In this document: one piece after another, positions 7,272 through 14,257 of the stretch | Layout: every line of letters begins with the position of its first letter | How positions within the stretch are numbered: position 1 is the first letter of the stretch | From: JBDHRG01 sp039807445 | GTDB lineage: Bacteria > Pseudomonadota > Gammaproteobacteria > Competibacterales > Competibacteraceae | Assembly (NCBI GenBank): GCA_039807445.1 | Contig: JBDHRG010000037.1 | Location: forward strand, 1-23,315 | Reading direction: 5' to 3' | DNA length: 23,315 bases | Translations under genes and position numbers: made by a program | Notes under the pieces: model-generated | Databases searched by the model: none | What the model saw: the letters and a program-made list of their open reading frames with translations, nothing else | Told to the model about the DNA's origin: nothing

Positions 7272-7274
7272 GGT

Positions 7275-8954
7275 TCAGCCTCCGATCATGTCCTTGTTGG
7301 CGGCGCCCGGCGGCACCATGGGGTAGACGTGCTCGCGCACGTCGATCGACGCGTGGATCAGGCACGGGCCGGGCGCGTGCAGCACCGTGGCCAGCGCGGC
7401 GCGCGGGTCGGCGCAGGCGTCGAGGTCGAGCGCGTCGATGCCGAAGCCCCGAGCGATGCCGATGAAGTCCGGCGCGGCGCGGAAGCGCGAAGCGTAGATG
7501 CGTTCGCCGTAGAACAGCGTCTGCTGCTGGTGCACCAGGCCCAGCGAGCCGTTGTTCATCAGGATCAGCTTGACGTTCAGCCCTTCCTCGGCGGCGGTCG
7601 CGAGCTCCTGGATGTTCATCAGCAGGCTGCCGTCGCCGCTGAAGCACACCACCGTGGCCTCGGGCGCGGCGAGCGCGGCGCCGAGCGCCGCCGGCAGACC
7701 GAAGCCCATCGTCCCCAGTCCGCCCGAGGTCAGCCACTGCCGCGGCCGGCGCAGCGGGTAGGCTTGGGCGGCCCACATCTGGTGCTGGCCGACGTCGGTG
7801 CTGACGATCGCACCGTCGTCGAGCGCATCGGCCACCGCCTGGATCAGCCCGTAGTGGCTGCGTGGGTCGTCCAGCCCGGGCAGGCGCAGCGGATGCTCGC
7901 GCTCGAGTTCGGCGATGCGGCTCAGCCAGGGCTCGCGCAAGCGCGCGGCGACGCGCGGCAGCAGCGCAGCCAGCGCATCGCCGACGTCGCCGTGGATGCC
8001 GACGTGGTACGCCTTCAGCTTGCCGAGCTCGCTCGGGTCGATGTCGACGTGGACGATCCTGGCGTCCGGGCAGAAGGCGGCGAGCTTGCCGGTGGCGCGG
8101 TCGTCGAAGCGTGCGCCGATGGCGATCAGGACGTCGCACTCCTCGAGCGCGAGGTTGGTGCAGCGCGCGCCGTGCATGCCGAGCATGCCGAGCGCGAGCG
8201 GGTGGTCGACCGGCAGTGCGCCCAGCGCCATCAGCGTGCTCACCGTCGGCAGCGACGCCTTTTCGGCCAGCGCCTGTGCCAGCTCCGCCGCGCCCGCGTG
8301 CACCACGCCGCCGCCGAGGTAGAGGATCGGTCGTTCGGCGGCGTCGATCAGCGCGGCGGCGGCCTCGATCGCCGCCGCCTCGAGCGCCGGCGCCGGTGCG
8401 CGGCGGCCGGGCTCGGGCCAGGCTTCGACGGTGATGCGCGCGTTCTGCACATCCTTGGGGATGTCGACCAGCACCGGCCCGGGGCGGCCCGAGGCGGCGA
8501 TGCCGAAGGCGCGCGGGATCACCTCGAGCAGCTCGGCGGCCGAAGACACCAGGAAGTTGTGCTTGGTGATCGGCACCGTCAGCCCGTAGGTGTCGACTTC
8601 CTGGAAGGCGTCTGTGCCGATCATGGTCTGCGGCACCTGGCCGGTGATGCACACCAGCGGGATCGAGTCGAGCTTGGCGTCGGCGATCGCGGTCAGCAGG
8701 TTGGTCGCGCCGGGGCCCGAGGACGCCAGGCACACCGCCGGCTCGCCGCTGACGCGCGCCATGCCCTGGGCGATGAAGCCGGCGCCCTGTTCGTGGCGCG
8801 CCAGCACGTGGCGGAGCTTGGCCGAGCGCGACAGCGCGTCGTAGATCGGCAGGATCGCGCCGCCGGGAATGCCCGACAGCGTGCGCACGCCCTGGCGCTC
8901 GAGCAGGCGGATCACCAGTTCGGCGCCGGTCAGGGTTTCGGGGTTGCTGCTCAT
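7275..8954 (-). CDS. ilvB: Acetolactate synthase large (catalytic) subunit IlvB
   Basis: 559 aa, near the 562 of E. coli IlvB. A ThDP- and FAD-dependent enzyme that joins two pyruvates to acetolactate, or pyruvate and 2-ketobutyrate to acetohydroxybutyrate, the first step in Val/Leu/Ile synthesis. Visible: N-terminal ThDP-binding pyrimidine domain with the catalytic Glu in LARHEQGAGFIAQG, SSGPGATNL, the FAD domain in the middle, and the C-terminal pyrophosphate domain with GDGSLLMNIQELATA followed by NNGSLGLV (the GDG-N motif). The order ivbL-ilvB-ilvN with a one-ACT small subunit makes it an AHAS I-type operon. The ribosome binding site is GGAGA before the ATG. Confidence 0.97.
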   Translation of the reverse strand: MSSNPETLTGAELVIRLLERQGVRTLSGIPGGAILPIYDALSRSAKLRHVLARHEQGAGFIAQGMARVSGEPAVCLASSGPGATNLLTAIADAKLDSIPLVCITGQVPQTMIGTDAFQEVDTYGLTVPITKHNFLVSSAAELLEVIPRAFGIAASGRPGPVLVDIPKDVQNARITVEAWPEPGRRAPAPALEAAAIEAAAALIDAAERPILYLGGGVVHAGAAELAQALAEKASLPTVSTLMALGALPVDHPLALGMLGMHGARCTNLALEECDVLIAIGARFDDRATGKLAAFCPDARIVHVDIDPSELGKLKAYHVGIHGDVGDALAALLPRVAARLREPWLSRIAELEREHPLRLPGLDDPRSHYGLIQAVADALDDGAIVSTDVGQHQMWAAQAYPLRRPRQWLTSGGLGTMGFGLPAALGAALAAPEATVVCFSGDGSLLMNIQELATAAEEGLNVKLILMNNGSLGLVHQQQTLFYGERIYASRFRAAPDFIGIARGFGIDALDLDACADPRAALATVLHAPGPCLIHASIDVREHVYPMVPPGAANKDMIGG

Positions 8955-9034
8955 CGTGCTGGTCTCCGCTGGAGTTTCGTCGGGCCTGCGGGGCCGCCGG
9001 TCGGAGAGGTGTGCGATGGCAGAGCCTGGAAACG

Positions 9035-9070
9035 CGAACCCCCGCCGGCGCTCGCGCCGGCGGGGGTTCG
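9035..9070 (-). terminator. Attenuator terminator hairpin of ilvBN
   Basis: A perfect 16-bp stem (9035-9050 with 9055-9070) closed by a 4-nt loop, with five C:G pairs in a row in each arm. On the minus strand it lies 15 nt after the leader peptide stop and about 80 nt before ilvB. It is followed on that strand by CGTTTCC, a short weak U-run. Position and strength fit a leader-controlled transcription terminator. The competing antiterminator could not be settled by eye. Confidence 0.8.
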
Positions 9071-9085
9071 GGAATTCGGAGGCGG

Positions 9086-9190
9086 TTAAGCCTGGACCCG
9101 CGCGGGCGCGACCGGATGCGCTACGCGTACTACGACGACGGTACCGCGCGGGGCGCGGAGGTCGGCGGAGCGGGCGAGGGCGGCGGTCAT
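9086..9190 (-). CDS. ivbL: ilvBN operon leader peptide (Val-rich attenuation peptide)
   Basis: A 34-aa reading frame on the minus strand, starting ATG ACC GCC GCC CTC and stopping TAA, that reads MTAALARSADLRAPRG, then TVVVVRVAHPVAPARVQA. It holds seven valines, four in a row (codons GTC GTC GTA GTA) then Arg-Val. The E. coli ilvB leader contains the same VVVVRV string, so this is a true counterpart. Stalling at the Val codons when charged tRNA-Val is scarce should let ilvBN be read through the hairpin at 9035-9070. Only two Leu codons and no Ile are present, so valine is the likely signal. The ribosome binding site is poor. Confidence 0.88.
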   Translation of the reverse strand: MTAALARSADLRAPRGTVVVVRVAHPVAPARVQA

Positions 9191-9227
9191 GGTCGTACGC
9201 GAGCGTCAGGATGTTTGAACGATCAGC

Positions 9228-9257
9228 AGGCTAACCCGGCGACCGGCGATGCCGCAA
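9228..9257 (-). promoter_or_regulatory. Candidate promoter of the ivbL-ilvBN operon
   Basis: On the minus strand TTGCGG (9257-9252) and TAGCCT (9233-9228) are separated by 18 bp, and initiation near 9221 would give a leader of about 30 nt before ivbL. Both boxes are 3-4 of 6 matches to the sigma-70 consensus. Confidence 0.4.
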
Positions 9258-9314
9258 GCCGGGAGCAAGGGCTTTCGTTTGCGTGATGCGGGATAGGGCG
9301 GGACATCGGATTTC

Positions 9315-9599
9315 ATACGGATCACGATAAGTTCCGTGCATATTGCGACGGCGCGAGGGGGATGTCGCTGCGCTCATTCTCGGCGTACCTCCGTGTACGC
9401 CTCCGAGGTACGGCGCCGCTCCGCGCGTTCCAGGGCAGCCGCAAGCCGGCTGCCCGCTCGCCGGGGCGAGAGCCCACCGGGCTCTCGCGATTTCCCGGAC
9501 TCGCCCATGCGCCCGCGGCGCAAGTGTCGCTCCGCAACATCCCCCTCGCGCCGTCGCCCGAACCTCCAGCAAAACGGCGATATTTCTTGGGATCCGTAT
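9315..9599. repeat. Structured foldback element, copy A
   Basis: A non-coding element with nested terminal inverted repeats. The outer pair is ATACGGATC (9315-9323) with GATCCGTAT (9591-9599). The inner pair is a perfect 21-bp arm at 9345-9365 with 9537-9557. Inside are three hairpins: CGTACCTC/GAGGTACG (9384-9412), GGGCAGCCG/CGGCTGCCC (9433-9455) and GCGAGAGCCC/GGGCTCTCGC with a 3-nt loop (9466-9488). Copy B (12557-12851) is over 90% identical by eye over the inner 213 bp and in the same orientation. Its right end meets the TGA stop of the PAP2 gene. Open frames across it are by-products of the symmetry. No transposase is present. Confidence 0.85.
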
Positions 9600-10267
9600 C
9601 AGTCGTTTCGAATGAGAGAACCCATCGATCCACTCAGCCGCGGGTAGAGCCACAGCCGCACCGTCGCCAGCGCGGCGGCGGTGCCGATCGCGGCGCCGGC
9701 GAGCACGTCGCTCGGCCAGTGCTTGGCGAGCAGCACGCGGGTGAAGCCGATCAGCGCCGCGTAGCCGAGCGCGTAGCCGCGCATCCAGGGCCTGGGCAGC
9801 AGCAGGCACAGCAGCACCGCGCCGGTGAAGGCATCGGCCGAGTGTCCCGAGGGGAAGCTGTGGAAGTCGGCATCCCAGGCCAGCCCGAGCCAGGTGTCGG
9901 GCATGCTGCCTGCGGTGGCGTCGGGGCGGGCGCGCGCGACCGCCATCTTGATCGCACGCACCAGCACCAGCGAGCCCGCCAGCTGCGCGATCAGGTACGC
10001 CAGCCCCCAGTCGCGCCACGCGGGCCGGCGCCAGCCGGCGGCGAGCAGCGCCCCGAACAGCGTGTACAGCGGCCACAGCCCCCAGTCGCTGAGGCGCTCG
10101 AGCGCCTCGCGTTTCTCGGCGACCCACCACAGCCCGCTGAAGTGGCGGCTCGGGCCGGCGTCGCCGCAAGCCCAGACCGCGAGCGCGCCGAGCGCGAGCA
10201 GCGCGAGGCTTGCGGCGAGCGTCCAGCGCCAGCGGCGCGCGAGCTCAGCGGCAGCCGGCGAGGACAT
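9599..10267 (-). CDS. PAP2-family membrane phosphatase
   Basis: 222 aa with about six hydrophobic helices. The PAP2 phosphatase triad is complete: KMAVARARPD (motif 1), FPSGHSADAFTG (motif 2, catalytic His) and RVLLAKHWPSDVLAGA (motif 3, His nucleophile). Members dephosphorylate phosphatidic acid, undecaprenyl pyrophosphate or lipid A. It is the last gene of the minus-strand operon with the ArnT-like transferase, whose stop lies 23 bp inside this gene, so a role in lipid-A phosphate removal or in recycling the polyprenyl carrier fits the context. The TGA stop coincides with the end of the structured element A. Confidence 0.93.
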   Translation of the reverse strand: MSSPAAAELARRWRWTLAASLALLALGALAVWACGDAGPSRHFSGLWWVAEKREALERLSDWGLWPLYTLFGALLAAGWRRPAWRDWGLAYLIAQLAGSLVLVRAIKMAVARARPDATAGSMPDTWLGLAWDADFHSFPSGHSADAFTGAVLLCLLLPRPWMRGYALGYAALIGFTRVLLAKHWPSDVLAGAAIGTAAALATVRLWLYPRLSGSMGSLIRND

Positions 10268-11804
10268 GGTATTGCTTCAGCTCGACTTCGTAGTCTTCGT
10301 CGACGTCGCAGCGCGGGCCGGCTTCGCCGAACACCGTCCTGAGGTCGCGGCTCTTGACCACCAGCACCGCCTCGGGGTGTGCGGCGCGCCAGACGGCGGC
10401 GTCCTCGATGTCGACCTCGGCGAAGGTGCGGCCGGCATAGTAGTTGAGGATGCCGCGCGTCGCCTCGACGACGCCGACCTCGCGCCCCGGCGGCGCGTGG
10501 CGGGCGATCGCCTCGCCGATCGCCTTGCCCGAGAACAGCGGGTTGACCAGCGGCAGCAGCGCGCCGAAGGTCAGCCAGCACGTCAGCATGGCCGCGCCGA
10601 CCGCGCCGGCCAGCCAGCGCGGGGGCGCGAGCCGCGGCAGGCCCGCGGCGACGGCGAGCGCGAGCGCAGCGAGCGTGCCGGCGAGCAGGTAGGCGCGCCA
10701 GTCGCCGTCGAGCTCGCGGCGGGCGAAGTAGCCGATCGCGGCGGCGAGCAGCGCCGGCAGCAGCGCCGGCAACCAGGCGTACGTGCGCGGCACGCACGCG
10801 GCGCCGAGCAGGCGTACGCCGCCGAGGCCGGCGATCAGCGCCAGCGCCGGCACCAGTGGCTGCACATAGATGAACAGCTTGCCCGAGATCAGCGAGATGC
10901 CGGCGAGCGGCAGCAGCGTGAACAGCATGATCTCGCGGCCGGCGCCGAGCCGTTCGCGCCACAGCGTGCGCGTGCCGGCGACGATCAGCCCGGTCCACGG
11001 CAGCAGCAGCAGCGGCAGCAGCACCGCGTAGAACCAGAACGGCTCCCGGTGGCTCCACGAGTCGATCGCGCGGCCGATCAGCTGCTCGTGCCAGATGGTC
11101 AGCAGGTAGTCCTCTTCGCCCTGCGCCAGCACTGCGGCGACCCAGCCGAGCACGCACGCGGCCAGGAAGCCGAGCCCGGCGAGCGGGCGCTGGCGTTTGA
11201 GCCCGCGCAAGCCTTCTTCCCAGGCGAGCACCGCCAGCCCCGGCACCGCGGTGAACAGCAGCGCGATCGGCCCCTTGACCGCGAGCGCGACCGCGGTTGC
11301 GCCCCAGAAGCCGAGCAGTGCGCCGCGACCGCCGCCCGAGCGCAGCCGCAGCAGCGCGTACCAGGCGAAGGCGGCGCTGGCGGCGAGCAGCATGTCCATG
11401 CGCGCGATCTGGCCGACGATCAGCGTCACGAACGCGCTCTGGTACGCGACCGCGCCCCAGAAGCCGGCGCGCTCGCCGAGCAGCCGCCGGCCGAGCAGCC
11501 ACACGCCGAGCGTGGCGATCCCGGTCGACAGCACGGTGAAGGCGCGGAAGGCGAGCTCGCCCTGGCCGAGCACGGCGCCGAGCGCCGCGACCAGCCAGAA
11601 GTACAACGGCGGCTTGTCGGGGTAGGGATGGCCGTTCAGGTGCGGTACCAGCCAGCGGCCGCTTTCCAGCATCTCGCGCAGTACTTCGCCGTAGCGCGCC
11701 TCGTCCTGCACCCACAGCTCGCGGTGCACCGACAGCGGCAGCGCGTGGATCAGCACCAGCAAGCCGAGCAGCAGCGCCGCGTCGCGCAGCCAGGGGCGGG
11801 TCAT
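10245..11804 (-). CDS. ArnT-like (GT83/PMT_2) polyprenyl-phosphate glycosyltransferase
   Basis: 519 aa. A GT-C integral membrane enzyme that moves a sugar from polyprenyl phosphate to a periplasmic acceptor such as lipid A. The first loop after TM1 carries the metal/acceptor-site motif VQDEARYGEVLREMLESGRW, then LVPHLNGHPYPDKPPLYFWL, typical of ArnT and its relatives; around ten more hydrophobic helices follow. The C-terminal soluble domain (from about residue 430, ending KQYHVLAGCR) is the periplasmic part. Start ATG overlaps the stop of DUF1415 as ATGA, and the end overlaps the PAP2 gene by 23 bp, so the three genes are translationally coupled. It is a paralogue of 14609-16243. The sugar is unknown. 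Confidence 0.92.
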   Translation of the reverse strand: MTRPWLRDAALLLGLLVLIHALPLSVHRELWVQDEARYGEVLREMLESGRWLVPHLNGHPYPDKPPLYFWLVAALGAVLGQGELAFRAFTVLSTGIATLGVWLLGRRLLGERAGFWGAVAYQSAFVTLIVGQIARMDMLLAASAAFAWYALLRLRSGGGRGALLGFWGATAVALAVKGPIALLFTAVPGLAVLAWEEGLRGLKRQRPLAGLGFLAACVLGWVAAVLAQGEEDYLLTIWHEQLIGRAIDSWSHREPFWFYAVLLPLLLLPWTGLIVAGTRTLWRERLGAGREIMLFTLLPLAGISLISGKLFIYVQPLVPALALIAGLGGVRLLGAACVPRTYAWLPALLPALLAAAIGYFARRELDGDWRAYLLAGTLAALALAVAAGLPRLAPPRWLAGAVGAAMLTCWLTFGALLPLVNPLFSGKAIGEAIARHAPPGREVGVVEATRGILNYYAGRTFAEVDIEDAAVWRAAHPEAVLVVKSRDLRTVFGEAGPRCDVDEDYEVELKQYHVLAGCR

Positions 11805-12412
11805 CGCGCAGCCCCCGCGTGGCAGGCGCCGAGCAGCGCGCGCAGCTGCGCTTCGCCGAGTGCGCGCATGCGGCCGATGTTGGCCGCTGGAATCGCGGCG
11901 ATGTCGGGGTGCGAGGCGACCGCGCGCTCGATCTCGTCTTCGCGCAACAGGTGCAGGATCGGCCAGGGGCTGCGGTTGGTGTAGTGCGATACGTCGTCGG
12001 CCGGGGCGTCGGCGAAGCGGTAGTCGGGGTGGAACGACGCGATCTGGATGCGGCCGTCGACACCGAGCGCCTCGAGCAGCGCGTCGGCGACGTCGAGGAA
12101 GTCGTTGTAGTCGAGGAAGTCGGCTAGCGTGTACGGCGCGATCAGCAGCGTGGTCGACAGCGCGTGAGGGTCGGTGGCGTCGAGGCGCAGGATCTCGTCG
12201 CGCAGCTCGGCGGCGAGCGCCTCGGGGTCGCTGGCGCGGCTGACGCAGTAGCGGATCAGCCCCTTGCGCGTCGGACCGGCGGCGAAGGGGCACAGGTTCA
12301 AGCCGATGACGAGCCTCTCGACCCAGGCGCGGGTCGCGGCGAGCGCGTGTTCGGGAGTGGGCGTCAAGGGCTGTTCCTCGCTTCGCGGGCGTGTACGGCC
12401 GTGCATCGGCAT
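11801..12412 (-). CDS. DUF1415 family protein
   Basis: About 200 aa. Matches the DUF1415 family: ATRAWVERLVIGLNLCPFA at the N-terminus (with the family's NLCPF), then LIRYCVSRA, LLIAPYTLADFLDYNDFLD and IQIASFHPDYRFAD. Function unknown in all organisms; it is a small cytoplasmic protein. The first ATGs (12412, 12406) give an atypical MPMHGRTRPRSEEQP prefix. The TTG at 12367, preceded by a GAGGAA ribosome binding site, would start at MTPTPEHALAATRAW, closer to the usual family length, and may be the true start. It is the first gene of the operon with the ArnT-like transferase and PAP2; the reason for this partnership is not evident. Confidence 0.88.
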   Translation of the reverse strand: MPMHGRTRPRSEEQPLTPTPEHALAATRAWVERLVIGLNLCPFAAGPTRKGLIRYCVSRASDPEALAAELRDEILRLDATDPHALSTTLLIAPYTLADFLDYNDFLDVADALLEALGVDGRIQIASFHPDYRFADAPADDVSHYTNRSPWPILHLLREDEIERAVASHPDIAAIPAANIGRMRALGEAQLRALLGACHAGAAR

Positions 12413-12453
12413 CAAAGCCGCGTATTGTCGCCCGGATGAGCGGTGATCGCCAG

Positions 12454-12490
12454 TTGCATACGATCATGCAAGCCAATGCACGCGATGCAA
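12454..12490. promoter_or_regulatory. ATGCA repeat cluster, possible operator
   Basis: TTGCAT (12454-12459) and ATGCAA (12466-12471) form an inverted repeat with a 6-bp centre. Two further ATGCA units follow at 12476 and 12485, so units recur about every turn of the helix. The cluster lies some 40-80 bp upstream of the DUF1415 start. It may bind a regulator of the envelope operon, or be a chance repeat. Confidence 0.35.
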
Positions 12491-12556
12491 GGGTGCGGAG
12501 TCGATCGAAAGCGGGAAGCCGAACGCTCGGCGCCTCTGGGTCAAGGTTTTCCGCGA

Positions 12557-12851
12557 CCGGATCATGCGGACTCCAGGAATGTTGTACGCATTGCGGCGGA
12601 GCGAGGGGGATGTCGCTGCGCTCATTCTCGGCGTACCTCCGTGTACGCCTCCGAGGTACGGCGCCGCTGCGCGCGTTCCAGGGCAGCCGCAAGCCGGCTG
12701 CCCGCTCGCCGGGGCGAGAGCCCACCGGGCTCTCGCTCCTTCCCGGACTCGCCCCTGCGCCCGCGGCGCGCGTGATCCGCTCCGCAACATCCCCCTCGCT
12801 CCGCCGCATCGGAGCTGGCCAATCAGCGGGAGTTTTCTGGAACCCGGATCA
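12557..12851. repeat. Structured foldback element, copy B
   Basis: Second copy of the element at 9315-9599, same orientation. Perfect 22-bp inner arms (12592-12613 with 12787-12808) close the same three internal hairpins. At two places the left arm differs from copy A (A to G at 12596, C to A at 12600) and the right arm carries the matching complement (C12804, T12800), so pairing is kept. An exact 8-bp direct repeat CCGGATCA flanks it (12557-12564, 12844-12851), possibly a target-site duplication; the right copy contains the TGA stop of dusA. No protein is encoded. Confidence 0.85.
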
Positions 12852-13898
12852 GGCCGCTTCGGCTTCCCGCGGCACGTGCGCCAGCGCGGCGCGCAGCACC
12901 TCGAGGCCGGCGCCGTGGCGGTGGGCGTTTTCGCTCAGCGTGCGGCGCCAGCCGCGCGCGCCCGGCATTCCCTGGAACAGCCCGAGGAGGTGGCGCGTGA
13001 CGTGCGCGAGCTGGCCCCCGCGGGCGAGGTGGCGCTCGAGGTAGGGGATCAGCGCCTCGACGACCTGGTGCGGCGCCAGGACCGCGCGCGCGTCGCCGAA
13101 GATCCGGCGGTCGGCTTCGGCCAGCAGGTACGGGTTCTGGTAGGCGGCGCGGCCGATCATCACGCCGTCGAGCACCTCGAGCTGCGCTTCGGCTTCGTCC
13201 AGCGTCCGGATGCCGCCGTTGAGGCACAGCGTCAGCCGCGGGAAGTCGGCGCGTAGCCGGTGCACCACCTCGTAGCGCAGCGGCGGGATCTCGCGGTTTT
13301 CCTTCGGGCTCAGCCCCGACAGCCAGGCCTTGCGCGCGTGGACGACGAAGGTGTCGCAGCCGGCGGTGGCGACCGTGCTGACGAAGCGGTGCAAGTGCTC
13401 GTAGCCGTCGAGATCGTCGATGCCGATGCGCGTCTTCACCGTGACCGGGATCGCCACGCGCGCGCGCATCGCCGCGACGCATTCGGCGACCAGTTCGGGC
13501 TCGGCCATCAGGCAGGCGCCGAAGCGCCCCTGCTGCACGCGGTCCGAGGGGCAGCCGCAGTTCAGGTTGACTTCGTCGTAGCCCCAGCCTTCGGCGATCG
13601 CGGCGCACTCGGCCAGGTCGTGCGGATCGCAGCCGCCGAGCTGCAGCGCCAGCGGGTGCTCGGCGGCATCGAAGTCGAGATGGCGCGCGCGGTCGCCGTG
13701 CAGCAGCGCGCCGGTGGTCACCATCTCGGTGTACAGCAGCGTGTGGCGCGTGATCAGCCGCGCGAAATAGCGGTAGTCGCGCGTGGTCCAGTCCATCATC
13801 GGCGCGACGCTGATTTTCCGGTGCCGGTCGATCGGGGACTTGCGGTTTGCAGGCTGGATTCCGGTCCCCTCGGAGGAGTGCTGCTCGTACTGCCCCAT
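12849..13898 (-). CDS. dusA: tRNA-dihydrouridine(20/20a) synthase DusA
   Basis: 349 aa FMN/NADPH enzyme that reduces uridines 20 and 20a in the tRNA D-loop. The TIM barrel starts with KISVAPMMDWTTRDYRYFARL, which has the FMN-contact MMDWTDR-like string of DusA. The loop carrying the catalytic cysteine is NLNCGCPSDRVQQGRFGACLM (residues 111 onward). VKTRIG and NGGIRTLDEA follow in order, then the C-terminal helical domain with HLLGLFQGMPGARGWRR, characteristic of DusA. The ATG at 13898 has GGGCAGGA directly before it; longer upstream frames add only non-conserved residues. The stop codon is within the right end of structured element B. Confidence 0.95.
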   Translation of the reverse strand: MGQYEQHSSEGTGIQPANRKSPIDRHRKISVAPMMDWTTRDYRYFARLITRHTLLYTEMVTTGALLHGDRARHLDFDAAEHPLALQLGGCDPHDLAECAAIAEGWGYDEVNLNCGCPSDRVQQGRFGACLMAEPELVAECVAAMRARVAIPVTVKTRIGIDDLDGYEHLHRFVSTVATAGCDTFVVHARKAWLSGLSPKENREIPPLRYEVVHRLRADFPRLTLCLNGGIRTLDEAEAQLEVLDGVMIGRAAYQNPYLLAEADRRIFGDARAVLAPHQVVEALIPYLERHLARGGQLAHVTRHLLGLFQGMPGARGWRRTLSENAHRHGAGLEVLRAALAHVPREAEAA

Positions 13899-13969
13899 TC
13901 CTGCCCTTTGTGACACGTTTTGTCGACGTCCGGATCGCATCGTGACCGCGACACGGCCATGGCTCCGTA

Positions 13970-14257
13970 TCAGCCGTGGTGCAATTCTTCGCGGATGGTG
14001 GCGCGGATGACCTCGATCAGCTTGTCCTGCTCCAGCGCACGCTTGAGCGTTTCGTTGATCAGCGTCTGGTAGCCGCGACCGCCGGCCTTGGCCTTGTAGG
14101 CGCGTACCACGGCTTCGTCGAGGTGGATGGTGATGCGGGTTTTGCCCGTGTGCTCGGCCTGCAGGCGCCGCAGGTGCGGGAAAGCGGCGACCGGCTCGGC
14201 GTCGGCGAAGTCGTAGTCCTTGAACTTCTCGTACATCTCATCGGAACTGCTGCTCAT
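13970..14257 (-). CDS. brnA: BrnA-type antitoxin
   Basis: 95 aa. The C-terminal half is a ribbon-helix-helix DNA-binding domain with the characteristic GKTRITIHLDEAVVRAYKAK, then AGGRGYQTLINETLKRAL, as in BrnA antitoxins. The N-terminal acidic stretch (MSSSSDEMYEKFKDYDFADAE) probably contacts the toxin. It follows the toxin gene and overlaps it by 20 bp. As in other BrnT/BrnA pairs the toxin comes first. The antitoxin should repress the shared promoter. The stop codon context TGATACGGA equals that of the PAP2 stop. Confidence 0.9.
   Translation of the reverse strand: MSSSSDEMYEKFKDYDFADAEPVAAFPHLRRLQAEHTGKTRITIHLDEAVVRAYKAKAGGRGYQTLINETLKRALEQDKLIEVIRATIREELHHG

Noticed and set aside
6900..9089. 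Very long open frame (729 codons) on the plus strand opposite ilvBN
   Set aside because: A shadow of GC-rich codon usage antisense to two clearly identified enzymes; composition is Arg/Ala/Gly/His-rich with no domain.
9336..9647. Similar protein frames across both foldback elements (for example SLRSFSAYLRVRLRGTAPLR)
   Set aside because: Open on both strands, spanning inverted repeats and hairpins; the similarity follows from the DNA repeat, while differences between copies preserve base pairing rather than codons.
12413..12809. N-terminal extension of the ArnT-like frame into the DUF1415 and element B regions
   Set aside because: The transferase N-terminus is clear at ATG 11804, which overlaps the DUF1415 stop; the extension is a shadow.
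9315..12851. Composite transposon or insertion sequence
   Set aside because: No transposase or integrase gene between or within the two elements; only the non-coding repeats are present.
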